A DNA stretch of 24,365 bases from Omnitrophica bacterium RIFCSPLOWO2_01_FULL_45_10b (GTDB taxonomy: Bacteria > Omnitrophota > Omnitrophia > Omnitrophales > Danuiimicrobiaceae). Below, piece after piece: positions 15,045 through 21,287 of this stretch (its first letter is position 1; the number at the start of each line of letters is the position of its first letter). The notes beneath the pieces are model-generated. The model saw only the letters and a program-made list of their open reading frames with translations. It had not been told where the DNA came from and searched no databases. Location: assembly GCA_001804205.1 (NCBI GenBank), contig MHFM01000042.1, positions 50,530 through 74,894 of the forward strand, given 5' to 3'. Position numbers and translations under genes: made by a program.

Positions 15045-15072
15045 TTGACAATTTAAATAGGAATGATATGAT
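15045..15072 (+). promoter_or_regulatory. Sigma70-type promoter of groEL-groES
   Basis: TTGACA (15045-15050), a 16-base spacer, then TATGAT (15067-15072). The -35 matches the consensus exactly and the -10 has five of six bases. Transcription should start near 15079, next to the CIRCE operator. Confidence 0.85.
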
Positions 15073-15080
15073 TTCTTCGT

Positions 15081-15107
15081 TTAGCACTCGTTATTAGGGA
15101 GTGCCAA
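15081..15107 (+). promoter_or_regulatory. CIRCE operator (HrcA-binding site)
   Basis: TTAGCACTC, a 9-base spacer, then GAGTGCCAA. The known CIRCE consensus is TTAGCACTC-N9-GAGTGCTAA, so only one base differs. It overlaps the expected transcription start, where HrcA binding would block initiation. This implies heat-shock control by HrcA, whose gene is not in the window. Confidence 0.95.
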
Positions 15108-15189
15108 CATTCGAGCTGCAGTGGTAAAACCCTCGCACTCATTTAGATAGCTCAGGCTTACAATAAAAATACAATAGGAGGCAGTGAAA

Positions 15190-16821
15190 ATGTCAAAAAA
15201 GCAAATTTTATTCTCTGATGAAGCAAGACGCGCGATCCAAAGAGGCGTGGATCAGCTTGCCAACGCAGTCAAGGTGACCTTGGGCCCCAAAGGGCGTAAT
15301 GTCGTCATTGATAAGAAATTCGGTTCACCCACAATTACAAAAGATGGCGTGACCGTAGCCAAGGAAATTGAATTGGAAGAGCCGTATGAAAATATGGGCG
15401 CTCAGATGGTTAAAGAAGTAGCCTCTAAAACTTCTGACGCAGCCGGTGACGGAACTACAACCGCTACCATTTTAGCCCAAGCGATTTATCGTGAAGGCTT
15501 GAAAAACGTAACTGCGGGCGCTAATCCAATGGCACTCAAGCGCGGCGTGGATAAAGCAGTAGCTGCCGTTGTCGAAGAGCTTGGAAAATTATCCAAAGCC
15601 ATTAAAGATAAAAATGAAATCGCACAAGTAGCTACCATTGCTGCAAATTCTGATTCCACGATCGGTGATCAACTTGCCGAAGCTATGGATAAGGTTGGTA
15701 AAGACGGCGTCATTACGGTTGAGGAATCCAAAACCGTCGCCACCACCTTGGAAATTGTGGAAGGTATGCAATTTGATCAAGGATATCTTTCTCCCTACTT
15801 CGTAACGGATACGGAGCGTATGCAAGTAACCCTCGAAGACCCCTTCATTTTAATCCACGAGAAGAAAATTTCGGCAATGAAAGACCTTCTGCCGCTTCTT
15901 GAGTCGATTGCAAAATCAGGACGCCCGCTCTTAATTATCGCCGAAGAAGTCGAAGGCGAAGCGCTTGCGACTTTGGTGGTGAATAAGATTCGCGGAACGC
16001 TTTCAGCTTGCGCGGTGAAAGCGCCGGGTTATGGCGACAGGCGAAAAGCCATGCTTGAAGATATTGCCGTTCTTACGGGTGGTAAAGCCATTACCGAGGA
16101 TCTTGGAATCAAACTTGAAAACGTAACTGTTAAAGATCTTGGACACGCCAAGCGCGTGGCGGTAGATAAAGAAAATACAACCATCATTGAAGGTGCGGGC
16201 AAAACCGTTGATATCACCGGCCGTATCAATCAAATTAAAAAGCAAATCGAAGATACCGATTCCGATTATGACCGTGAGAAATTGCAAGAGCGCCTTGCCA
16301 AATTGGCAGGCGGTGTTGCTGTGATTAATGTGGGTGCTGCAACCGAAACAGAAATGAAAGAAAAGAAAGCACGTGTTGAAGATGCGCTTCATGCGACGCG
16401 CGCTGCCGTTGAAGAAGGAATTGTGGCCGGCGGCGGTGTTGCACTGTTAAGAGCACGTACCGCTGTCAATAGCCTCAAGCTTTCGGGCGATGAAGCAGTG
16501 GGTGCTCAAATTATTTTCCGCGCACTTGAAGAGCCGCTTCGTCAGTTGGCGTTTAATGCCGGTGAAGAAGGTTCTGTGGTCGTGCAAAAAGTTCTTAGCG
16601 AGAAGGGAAATTTTGGATACGATGCTCAAAGCGGCCAGTACGGCGATTTGATTGCGAAGGGAATTATCGATCCGAAAAAAGTAACCCGCACCGCTTTGGA
16701 AAATGCGGCCAGCATCGCAGGCCTGCTGCTCACGACCGAAGCGCTTGTGACTGAAGTTCCGGAAGAGGAAAAAGCGTCGGCAGGAATGCCGGGCGGAATG
16801 CCTCCGGGCGGAATGTATTAA
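15190..16821 (+). CDS. groEL: Chaperonin GroEL (60 kDa)
   Basis: ATP-driven protein-folding chamber subunit; 543 residues. Start ATG 15190 is chosen over the in-frame GTG 15184 because AGGAGG (15176-15181) lies 8 bases from the ATG and only 2 from the GTG. Hallmarks are VTLGPKGRNVVID near the N terminus, ATP-site GDGTTTAT near residue 87, the apical domain with ITVEESKT, the KAPGYGDRRKAMLEDIA segment, GVAVINVGAATETEMKEKKARVEDALHATRAAVEEGIV in the intermediate domain, and a Gly-Met-rich tail (GMPGGMPPGGMY). It is under the CIRCE operator and precedes groES. Confidence 0.98.
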   Translation: MSKKQILFSDEARRAIQRGVDQLANAVKVTLGPKGRNVVIDKKFGSPTITKDGVTVAKEIELEEPYENMGAQMVKEVASKTSDAAGDGTTTATILAQAIYREGLKNVTAGANPMALKRGVDKAVAAVVEELGKLSKAIKDKNEIAQVATIAANSDSTIGDQLAEAMDKVGKDGVITVEESKTVATTLEIVEGMQFDQGYLSPYFVTDTERMQVTLEDPFILIHEKKISAMKDLLPLLESIAKSGRPLLIIAEEVEGEALATLVVNKIRGTLSACAVKAPGYGDRRKAMLEDIAVLTGGKAITEDLGIKLENVTVKDLGHAKRVAVDKENTTIIEGAGKTVDITGRINQIKKQIEDTDSDYDREKLQERLAKLAGGVAVINVGAATETEMKEKKARVEDALHATRAAVEEGIVAGGGVALLRARTAVNSLKLSGDEAVGAQIIFRALEEPLRQLAFNAGEEGSVVVQKVLSEKGNFGYDAQSGQYGDLIAKGIIDPKKVTRTALENAASIAGLLLTTEALVTEVPEEEKASAGMPGGMPPGGMY

Positions 16822-16830
16822 TCAAAAAAT

Positions 16831-16898
16831 TTAGTACGGTGTACTGTGTACGGCATACCGTGAAAACGCTGTACGCTGTACTCAGTACGCAGCACTAA
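16831..16898. repeat. Imperfect inverted repeat between groEL and groES
   Basis: A 68-bp stretch starting TTAGTACGGTGTACTG and ending in a complementary region that finishes CGCAGCACTAA. It is rich in repeated GTAC and GTACGCTGTAC units and can fold into a long mismatched hairpin. It has no T-run at its 3' side, so it is not a standard intrinsic terminator. It separates two genes that would otherwise be nearly adjacent. Confidence 0.7.
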
Positions 16899-16920
16899 TT
16901 GTTAATTAGGAGGTATAGCA

Positions 16921-17211
16921 ATGAAGATTAAACCATTGGGCGATAAACTTTTAGTCGAAGTGCTTGAAGCCGATGAGAAAACCAAAGGCGGCATCATTCT
17001 TCCCGATACAGCTAAGGAAGAAAAAACGGAAGGTAAAGTCGTTTCTGTTGGCGGAGGTAAGGTGCTTGAATCCGGAAAAGTCCAGCCGCTTGAAGTGAAG
17101 GGTGGCGACCGCATTATTTTCGGAAAATATTCTGGTGATGAAATCATTATTGACGGAAAAAAGCACAAGATTCTTAAGGAAAGTGAAGTTCTCGCCGTTT
17201 ACGAATCGTAA
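16921..17211 (+). CDS. groES: Co-chaperonin GroES (10 kDa)
   Basis: Heptameric lid for GroEL; 96 residues, the normal length. It begins MKIKPLGDKLLVE, has the mobile loop around TKGGIILPDTAKEEKTEG with the hydrophobic GIIL GroEL-contact, and ends in a KILKESEVLAVYE beta-strand. AGGAGG (16908-16913) lies 7 bases before ATG 16921. No separate promoter or CIRCE is visible in the 99-base gap from groEL, so it is probably read through from the groEL promoter. Confidence 0.97.
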   Translation: MKIKPLGDKLLVEVLEADEKTKGGIILPDTAKEEKTEGKVVSVGGGKVLESGKVQPLEVKGGDRIIFGKYSGDEIIIDGKKHKILKESEVLAVYES

Positions 17212-17240
17212 AATCCAAAGTCAATTTTTCTCTCTAAATG

Positions 17241-17301
17241 GGGGCATTACTTTTGAAGCCAAGCGGTTGAACTCGGTTTTAAATGATGCCCCTTTTATTT
17301 T
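17241..17301 (+). terminator. Possible rho-independent terminator after groES
   Basis: GGGGCAT (17241-17247) can pair with ATGCCCC (17286-17292), which is followed by TTTTATTTT (17293-17301). The stem and T-tract suit a terminator, but the 38-base loop is long, which lowers confidence. Confidence 0.45.
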
Positions 17302-17379
17302 AAAGAATTATTTCCCTGAGCCGTAACTATAAGGCAATAAACAAGTTCTATTGTTTCGATTTCTAAAGAGGAGGAATAT

Positions 17380-17850
17380 ATGAAAAAAATGAACCTGAGT
17401 AAAGTGGCTTTTATTTTGTTCGTCAGTTTTTTAATGGTGCCAATCGCATTTTGCGCAGAACCACCCAAGGCAAGCGGAAAAACTTTAAAAACCCCTCCGC
17501 TAAGCCCTGCGATGCTTGAACAGAAGAAATTTTGGGAGGACGAGCAAGCTTATATGAAACAAGAAATGGCTTACCGAAAGGAAGCCTCGGACAGAATGGT
17601 TCAAATCAGCCGCCAGTTGGGAGACTTTGCCAAGCAGTTAAAAGCGACAACAGATGAAGGCGAGAAGAAGAAAATCCAAACTCAGTTTGACGCTTTGCGC
17701 CAAGAGCAATTTGTTGTTGGAGAAGAGATGGCCAAGCACGATGTCGAAAGTGCTGAGCACGGGATTGTCTCAGCTCAACGCCGTTTGGAACTAGCGCAAA
17801 AGCGTTTAGAAGATATTCAGGCAAGAAGGGCTCAAAAATCAAATAGCTGA
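17380..17850 (+). CDS. Secreted coiled-coil protein of unknown function
   Basis: 156 residues. An N-terminal signal peptide has a basic start (MKKMNLSK), a hydrophobic core (about 9-24) and a likely signal-peptidase-I site after Ala26 (FCA-EPP). The Cys at 25 is not in a proper lipobox. A Pro-rich linker (about 27-45) leads to a charged, Ala/Gln/Lys/Glu-rich region (about 48-153) with heptad-like hydrophobic spacing, predicted as long coiled coil. It looks like periplasmic Skp/OmpH-like or other helical-rod proteins in outline only; I do not recognise the family. ATG 17380 has AGGAGG (17369-17374) 5 bases upstream. It is a single-gene unit closed by a strong terminator. Confidence 0.8.
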   Translation: MKKMNLSKVAFILFVSFLMVPIAFCAEPPKASGKTLKTPPLSPAMLEQKKFWEDEQAYMKQEMAYRKEASDRMVQISRQLGDFAKQLKATTDEGEKKKIQTQFDALRQEQFVVGEEMAKHDVESAEHGIVSAQRRLELAQKRLEDIQARRAQKSNS

Positions 17851-17885
17851 GCCATCGGGGAGTTTTAATCTGTTACGATGGCTCA
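17848..17885 (+). repeat. Hairpin containing the stop codon of the coiled-coil gene
   Basis: TGAGCCATCG (17848-17857) and CGATGGCTCA (17876-17885) form a perfect 10-bp stem with an 18-base loop. The first three bases are the TGA stop codon of the upstream gene. No T-run follows. It runs into a CATCCTGAGC...GTAGGAT unit (17884-17911) with its own GCCCCgaaGGGGC hairpin (17892-17904), a relative of the nested repeat at 5257-5344. Confidence 0.7.
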
Positions 17886-17924
17886 TCCTGAGCCCCGAAG
17901 GGGCGTAGGATTTCCATTTGCAGA

Positions 17925-17951
17925 CAGCCACCATTCGGTGGCTGTTTTTTT
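17925..17951 (+). terminator. Rho-independent terminator
   Basis: Perfect 8-bp stem CAGCCACC (17925-17932) with GGTGGCTG (17937-17944), ATTC tetraloop, then seven T (17945-17951). Orientation fits termination of the plus-strand coiled-coil gene. The other strand lacks a T-tract after the stem, so it would serve the convergent minus-strand gene poorly. Confidence 0.92.
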
Positions 17952-17960
17952 GCGCCCGGT

Positions 17961-18350
17961 TTAACTTTTCTTTTCTACTAAAAGATAGGATTCGAAGCGG
18001 ACTTTGTTGTCCAAGATCACACGGATGGTGAGTGTGGTGGGCCCCTCAATCTCAAAATTTTCCGGAAACGGATGCTTGTGCCAGCGGAAAAGAACGCTGT
18101 TTGTAATGGGTTCGATATCGGTATGGGGTGTGCGGATTAAAGCGCCATCAGTTGTTTCAAATTCGACGACCTCCTTATGAAATTTTTTATCCTTTTGCCA
18201 GCATGTGACCACGTATAAGCCTCTTGGGGTGTACGGAAAGCGCGTGGTGTAAATGTTGCTGCATATTGCTTCGGCAGCAAATTGATCCCGTTTCGCCTCA
18301 TTAAATTCCCGGCATACCAAAAATTGTAAGAGTTTTGTTTCATCTTCCAT
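17961..18350 (-). CDS. Small conserved-looking protein of unknown function (DUF6941-like outline)
   Basis: The only credible minus-strand gene. From ATG at 18350 it has 129 residues (MEDETKLLQFLVCREFN...); a GTG at 18368 would add six residues. It has no signal peptide or membrane segment. It alternates beta-type strands with FPYTPRGLYVVTCW, a TTDGALI stretch and FPENFEIEGPTTLTIRVILD near the end. This layout recalls the DUF6941 group of small beta-rich proteins, but I recall it only loosely and would not name it from that. Neither start has a recognisable Shine-Dalgarno. It converges on the upstream coiled-coil gene and diverges from guaB. Confidence 0.65.
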   Translation of the reverse strand: MEDETKLLQFLVCREFNEAKRDQFAAEAICSNIYTTRFPYTPRGLYVVTCWQKDKKFHKEVVEFETTDGALIRTPHTDIEPITNSVLFRWHKHPFPENFEIEGPTTLTIRVILDNKVRFESYLLVEKKS

Positions 18351-18356
18351 CGCCGT

Positions 18357-18362
18357 ATTATA
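18357..18362 (-). promoter_or_regulatory. Candidate -10 box of the minus-strand gene
   Basis: The minus strand reads TATAAT here, a perfect -10, six bases before ATG 18350. Transcription would start at or next to the A of that ATG, giving a leaderless mRNA. The -35 position (18380-18385) reads TATTCT and is poor. Confidence 0.4.
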
Positions 18363-18404
18363 TAACACACATCAAATAAAGAATAAAAGCGATATAATTT
18401 TCGT

Positions 18405-18433
18405 TTGACTTTTGAGGGATAATCCGTTAAAAG
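18405..18433 (+). promoter_or_regulatory. Candidate promoter of guaB
   Basis: TTGACT (18405-18410), a 17-base spacer and TAAAAG (18428-18433): five of six and four of six matches to the sigma70 boxes. It lies 70 bases upstream of the chosen guaB start, in the divergent intergenic region. No operator or guanine riboswitch was recognised there. Confidence 0.4.
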
Positions 18434-18502
18434 TACTTCTCTTAACCTTCCTTTTGGTCTTTTTTCATGTAGGGCTTGGCAAAAAGAAGAGGAGTTTTTT
18501 TA

Positions 18503-19663
18503 GTGGGCGAGTGGATCGGCAGGGATCGCAAAGCAAGGCGTTGTTACGGTTTCGATGAAATTGCGCTTGTGCCGGGCGCTGTGACAATTAATCCTGAGGA
18601 AGTCGACATCAGCTGGGAAATCAACGGTAAGAAATTTTTGATTCCTTTCCTCGCCTCCGCGATGGATGGCGTTGTGGATCCGAAATTCGCCATCGCCATG
18701 GGCAAATTGGGCGGTATTGCCGTCCTCAACCTCGAAGGAATTTATACCCGCTACGATCATTACGCCCCTATCCTTGAAGACATTGCCAAAGCGACCCCCG
18801 AAAAAGCCACCGAACTTGTCCAGAAGCTTTATCTTAAACCCATCAAAGAGGGATTAATCGCAAAGCGGATCCGCGAAATTAAAAAAGCGGGCGTTCCCGC
18901 TGTGGTCAGCACCATTCCGCAGCATGCCGAAAAATTCGGTAAAATTGCTCAAGAAGCCGGCTGTGATATCTTTGTCATTCAATCCACGGTTACAACCGTG
19001 CGGCATATTTCCAAATCGTACAAGGTGGTTGATTTAAAAAAGCTCTGCAAACAATTAAAAATGCCTGTGATTGTCGGAAATTCCGTAACCTATCAAGTGG
19101 CTGTCGAATTAATGGAAACAGGCATCAGCGGGCTTTTAATTGGAATCGGTCCCGGATCTGCTTGCACAACGCGCGGCGTCATTGGAGTGGGAGTTCCGCA
19201 AGTCACCGCGATTTGCGATTCAATGGCAGCACGCGATTTTTATTTTAAGAAATCGCGCCGATACATTCCGATCATTGCCGATGGCGGCATGTCAACCGGA
19301 GGCGATGTCTGCAAAGCTTTTGCCTGCGGAGCAGATGCCGTGATGGTAGGCTCCGCCTTTGCCCGGACGAAAGAGGCGCCCGGACGCGGATTTCACTGGG
19401 GAATGGCAACACCTCATGCCAATCTTCCGCGCGGAACGCGCATTCGAGTGGGAACAACCGGAACGCTTGAAGAAATTTTGTTTGGGCCCGCTAAGTTAGA
19501 TGATGGAACTCAGAATTTGGTAGGCGCTCTTAGAACATGCATGGGGAATGTAGGGGCAAAAAATGTGAAAGCGCTTCAACAAACCGAAATTATTATTGCC
19601 CCGGCCATTAAAACAGAAGGCAAACTTTTTCAAGCAGCGCAAAAAGTTGGAATGATGAAGTGA
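18503..19663 (+). CDS. guaB3: GuaB3-type IMP dehydrogenase family protein, without CBS domains
   Basis: Probable NAD-dependent oxidation of IMP to XMP. Start GTG 18503 has GGAG (18491-18494) 8 bases upstream and gives 386 residues beginning MGEWIGRDRKARRCYGFDEI, like GuaB3 proteins; a TTG at 18476 would add 9 residues but lacks a site. The TIM-barrel has ASAMDGVVDP (51-60), LNLEGIYTRYD, GIGPGSACTTRG with catalytic Cys221, and IIADGGMSTGGDV followed by MVGSAFA for nucleotide phosphate binding. The two CBS domains of ordinary GuaB (about 490 residues) are absent. GuaB3 was long annotated as an IMPDH-related protein; I recall that a cyanobacterial member was shown to have IMPDH activity. Adjacent guaA supports this role. 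The stop codon lies in a hairpin stem. Confidence 0.88.
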   Translation: MGEWIGRDRKARRCYGFDEIALVPGAVTINPEEVDISWEINGKKFLIPFLASAMDGVVDPKFAIAMGKLGGIAVLNLEGIYTRYDHYAPILEDIAKATPEKATELVQKLYLKPIKEGLIAKRIREIKKAGVPAVVSTIPQHAEKFGKIAQEAGCDIFVIQSTVTTVRHISKSYKVVDLKKLCKQLKMPVIVGNSVTYQVAVELMETGISGLLIGIGPGSACTTRGVIGVGVPQVTAICDSMAARDFYFKKSRRYIPIIADGGMSTGGDVCKAFACGADAVMVGSAFARTKEAPGRGFHWGMATPHANLPRGTRIRVGTTGTLEEILFGPAKLDDGTQNLVGALRTCMGNVGAKNVKALQQTEIIIAPAIKTEGKLFQAAQKVGMMK

Positions 19664-19730
19664 CCCCGTAGGGGTCATCCCCGCGAAAGCGGGGATCCAA
19701 ACCTTAGATTCCCGCTTACGCGGGAATGAC
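19661..19730. repeat. Cluster of three hairpins between guaB3 and guaA
   Basis: TGACCCC-gta-GGGGTCA (19661-19677) begins with the guaB3 stop codon. CCCCGC-gaaa-GCGGGG (19679-19694) and TTCCCGC-ttac-GCGGGAA (19709-19726) follow. The last two are halves of a larger inverted repeat: GTCATCCCCGC (19674-19684) against GCGGGAATGAC (19720-19730), one mismatch. GTCATTCCCGC...GCGGGAAT repeats are widespread dispersed elements in bacteria. No T-tract follows, so this is probably not a terminator. Confidence 0.8.
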
Positions 19731-19737
19731 ATGAACA

Positions 19738-21285
19738 ATGCAGCCTGAAACCGAAACGATTTTAGTTCTTGATTTTGGCTCTCAGTATACGCAGTTAATC
19801 GCGCGGAGAGTCAGAGAACAAAATGTGTTTTCGGTGATTTACCCCTACAACACTCCGCTCGAGAAAATCCTAAGACTTAATCCTTCAGGCATTATCCTCT
19901 CCGGTTCACCGGCCAATGTGTATCAAAAAAAGGCCCCATTTCCAAGACCCGATATTTTTTCACTCGGCGTACCGGTACTCGGCATTTGCTATGGCCTCCA
20001 GCTAACCGCTCACCTTTTTGGCGGTAACGTGAAAAGAGTAAAACACCGCGAATACGGCCATGCGCGGCTTTTCATCGACCGTCGTGAGGATTTATTTCGA
20101 AATTTTCCTTCCAGAATTGATTGTTGGATGAGTCACGGCGATCAAGTCCGAAAACTTCCGAAAGGGTTCGAACGGATTGCCCATACCTCAAGTTCGCCGA
20201 TTGCTGCCTTTCGAAATAAGAAAAGACGCATTTACGGCGTTCAATTTCATCCCGAAGTGGTTCATACCCCAATGGGCGCAAAAATCATCGGAAATTTCCT
20301 CTTTCGAATCTGCCGCCTAAAAGGAAACTGGACAGCAGGTTCGTTTATTCGGGATACGATTAAAGCGGTTCGAACACAGGTGAATGACGAGCGCGTTGTC
20401 TTGGGTCTTTCCGGCGGTGTTGATTCCTCAGTTGCGGCAACCTTGGTGCATCGTGCTATCGGTAAAAGGCTTAATTGTATCTTTGTGGATACAGGCTTGC
20501 TTCGTTTAAATGAACGGGAACAGGTCCGCACGATTTTTAAAAGTCATCTTCACATGAATATTAAAATCGTCGATGCTTCACGGGAATTTTTGCGCGCACT
20601 TAAACGAGTTGAAGATCCTGAGAAAAAACGCAAGATGATCGGGCGAGTTTTCATTGAAGTATTTCAGCGCGAAGCGAAAAAGTTAGGCCATGTCCCATAT
20701 CTTGCGCAGGGCACTCTTTATCCGGATGTCATTGAATCCGTATCGTTTCACGGAGGCCCGAGCGTTACCATCAAATCGCATCACAATGTGGGCGGACTTC
20801 CGAGTAAAATGAAATTTAAATTAATCGAACCGCTCAGGGAGCTTTTCAAAGATGAAGTCCGAAAAGTAGGCCGTTCTCTGGGCATTCCCAAAGAATTGGT
20901 TGACCGTCAGCCATTTCCGGGTCCGGGGCTCGCCGTCCGGATCATCGGGGAGGTAACAAAGGCGCGATGCGATCTCCTGCGCGAAGCCGATTGGATTGTG
21001 ATGGATGAGATTAAAAAAGCCGGCCTTTATTCCAATCTTTGGCAGGCCTTCGCTGTTTTACTTCCAATCAAAAGTGTTGGCGTGATGGGGGATGAGCGGA
21101 CTTATGAAAATGTGATCGCGGTGAGGGCCGTGACTTCCCAGGATGGCATGACGGCGGATTGGGCGCGTATTCCACCGGATGTGCTGGCCCGGATTTCAAA
21201 CCGCATCATCAATGAAGTTCGCGGCATTAACCGCGTATGTTATGATATTAGCTCAAAACCTCCAGCGACCATTGAGTGGGAATAA
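19738..21285 (+). CDS. guaA: GMP synthase (glutamine-hydrolysing)
   Basis: Aminates XMP to GMP with glutamine and ATP; 515 residues, normal. The class I amidotransferase domain comes first: LDFGSQYTQLIARRVRE, catalytic Cys84 in GICYG, and His171/Glu173 in FHPEV. The ATP-pyrophosphatase domain has P-loop SGGVDSS (225-231), GTLYPDVIES and HHNVGGLP. The C-terminal dimerisation domain includes RQPFPGPGLAVRIIGE and ends PATIEWE. Start ATG 19738 has no visible Shine-Dalgarno; the upstream 60 bases are hairpin repeat, and ATG 19726 runs into a stop at once. dnaE begins 2 bases after its stop. Confidence 0.97.
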   Translation: MQPETETILVLDFGSQYTQLIARRVREQNVFSVIYPYNTPLEKILRLNPSGIILSGSPANVYQKKAPFPRPDIFSLGVPVLGICYGLQLTAHLFGGNVKRVKHREYGHARLFIDRREDLFRNFPSRIDCWMSHGDQVRKLPKGFERIAHTSSSPIAAFRNKKRRIYGVQFHPEVVHTPMGAKIIGNFLFRICRLKGNWTAGSFIRDTIKAVRTQVNDERVVLGLSGGVDSSVAATLVHRAIGKRLNCIFVDTGLLRLNEREQVRTIFKSHLHMNIKIVDASREFLRALKRVEDPEKKRKMIGRVFIEVFQREAKKLGHVPYLAQGTLYPDVIESVSFHGGPSVTIKSHHNVGGLPSKMKFKLIEPLRELFKDEVRKVGRSLGIPKELVDRQPFPGPGLAVRIIGEVTKARCDLLREADWIVMDEIKKAGLYSNLWQAFAVLLPIKSVGVMGDERTYENVIAVRAVTSQDGMTADWARIPPDVLARISNRIINEVRGINRVCYDISSKPPATIEWE

Positions 21286-21287
21286 TT

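Noticed and set aside
16003..16392. Minus-strand open frame of 129 codons within groEL
   Set aside because: It lies entirely antisense to a conserved groEL region; the Phe/Ile-rich translation is a shadow of the real frame.
17380..17460. Lipoprotein signal in the secreted coiled-coil protein (Cys25)
   Set aside because: The residues before Cys (IAF) do not fit a lipobox; an AxA-like signal-peptidase-I site (FCA-EP) fits better.
18369..18502. Guanine/purine riboswitch upstream of guaB3
   Set aside because: The gap is short and AT-rich with no three-way junction-like conserved loops visible; only a moderate promoter candidate was found.
19661..19730. Intrinsic terminator between guaB3 and guaA
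   Set aside because: The hairpins are strong but no T-tract follows any of them, and guaA needs read-through unless a promoter is hidden in the repeat.
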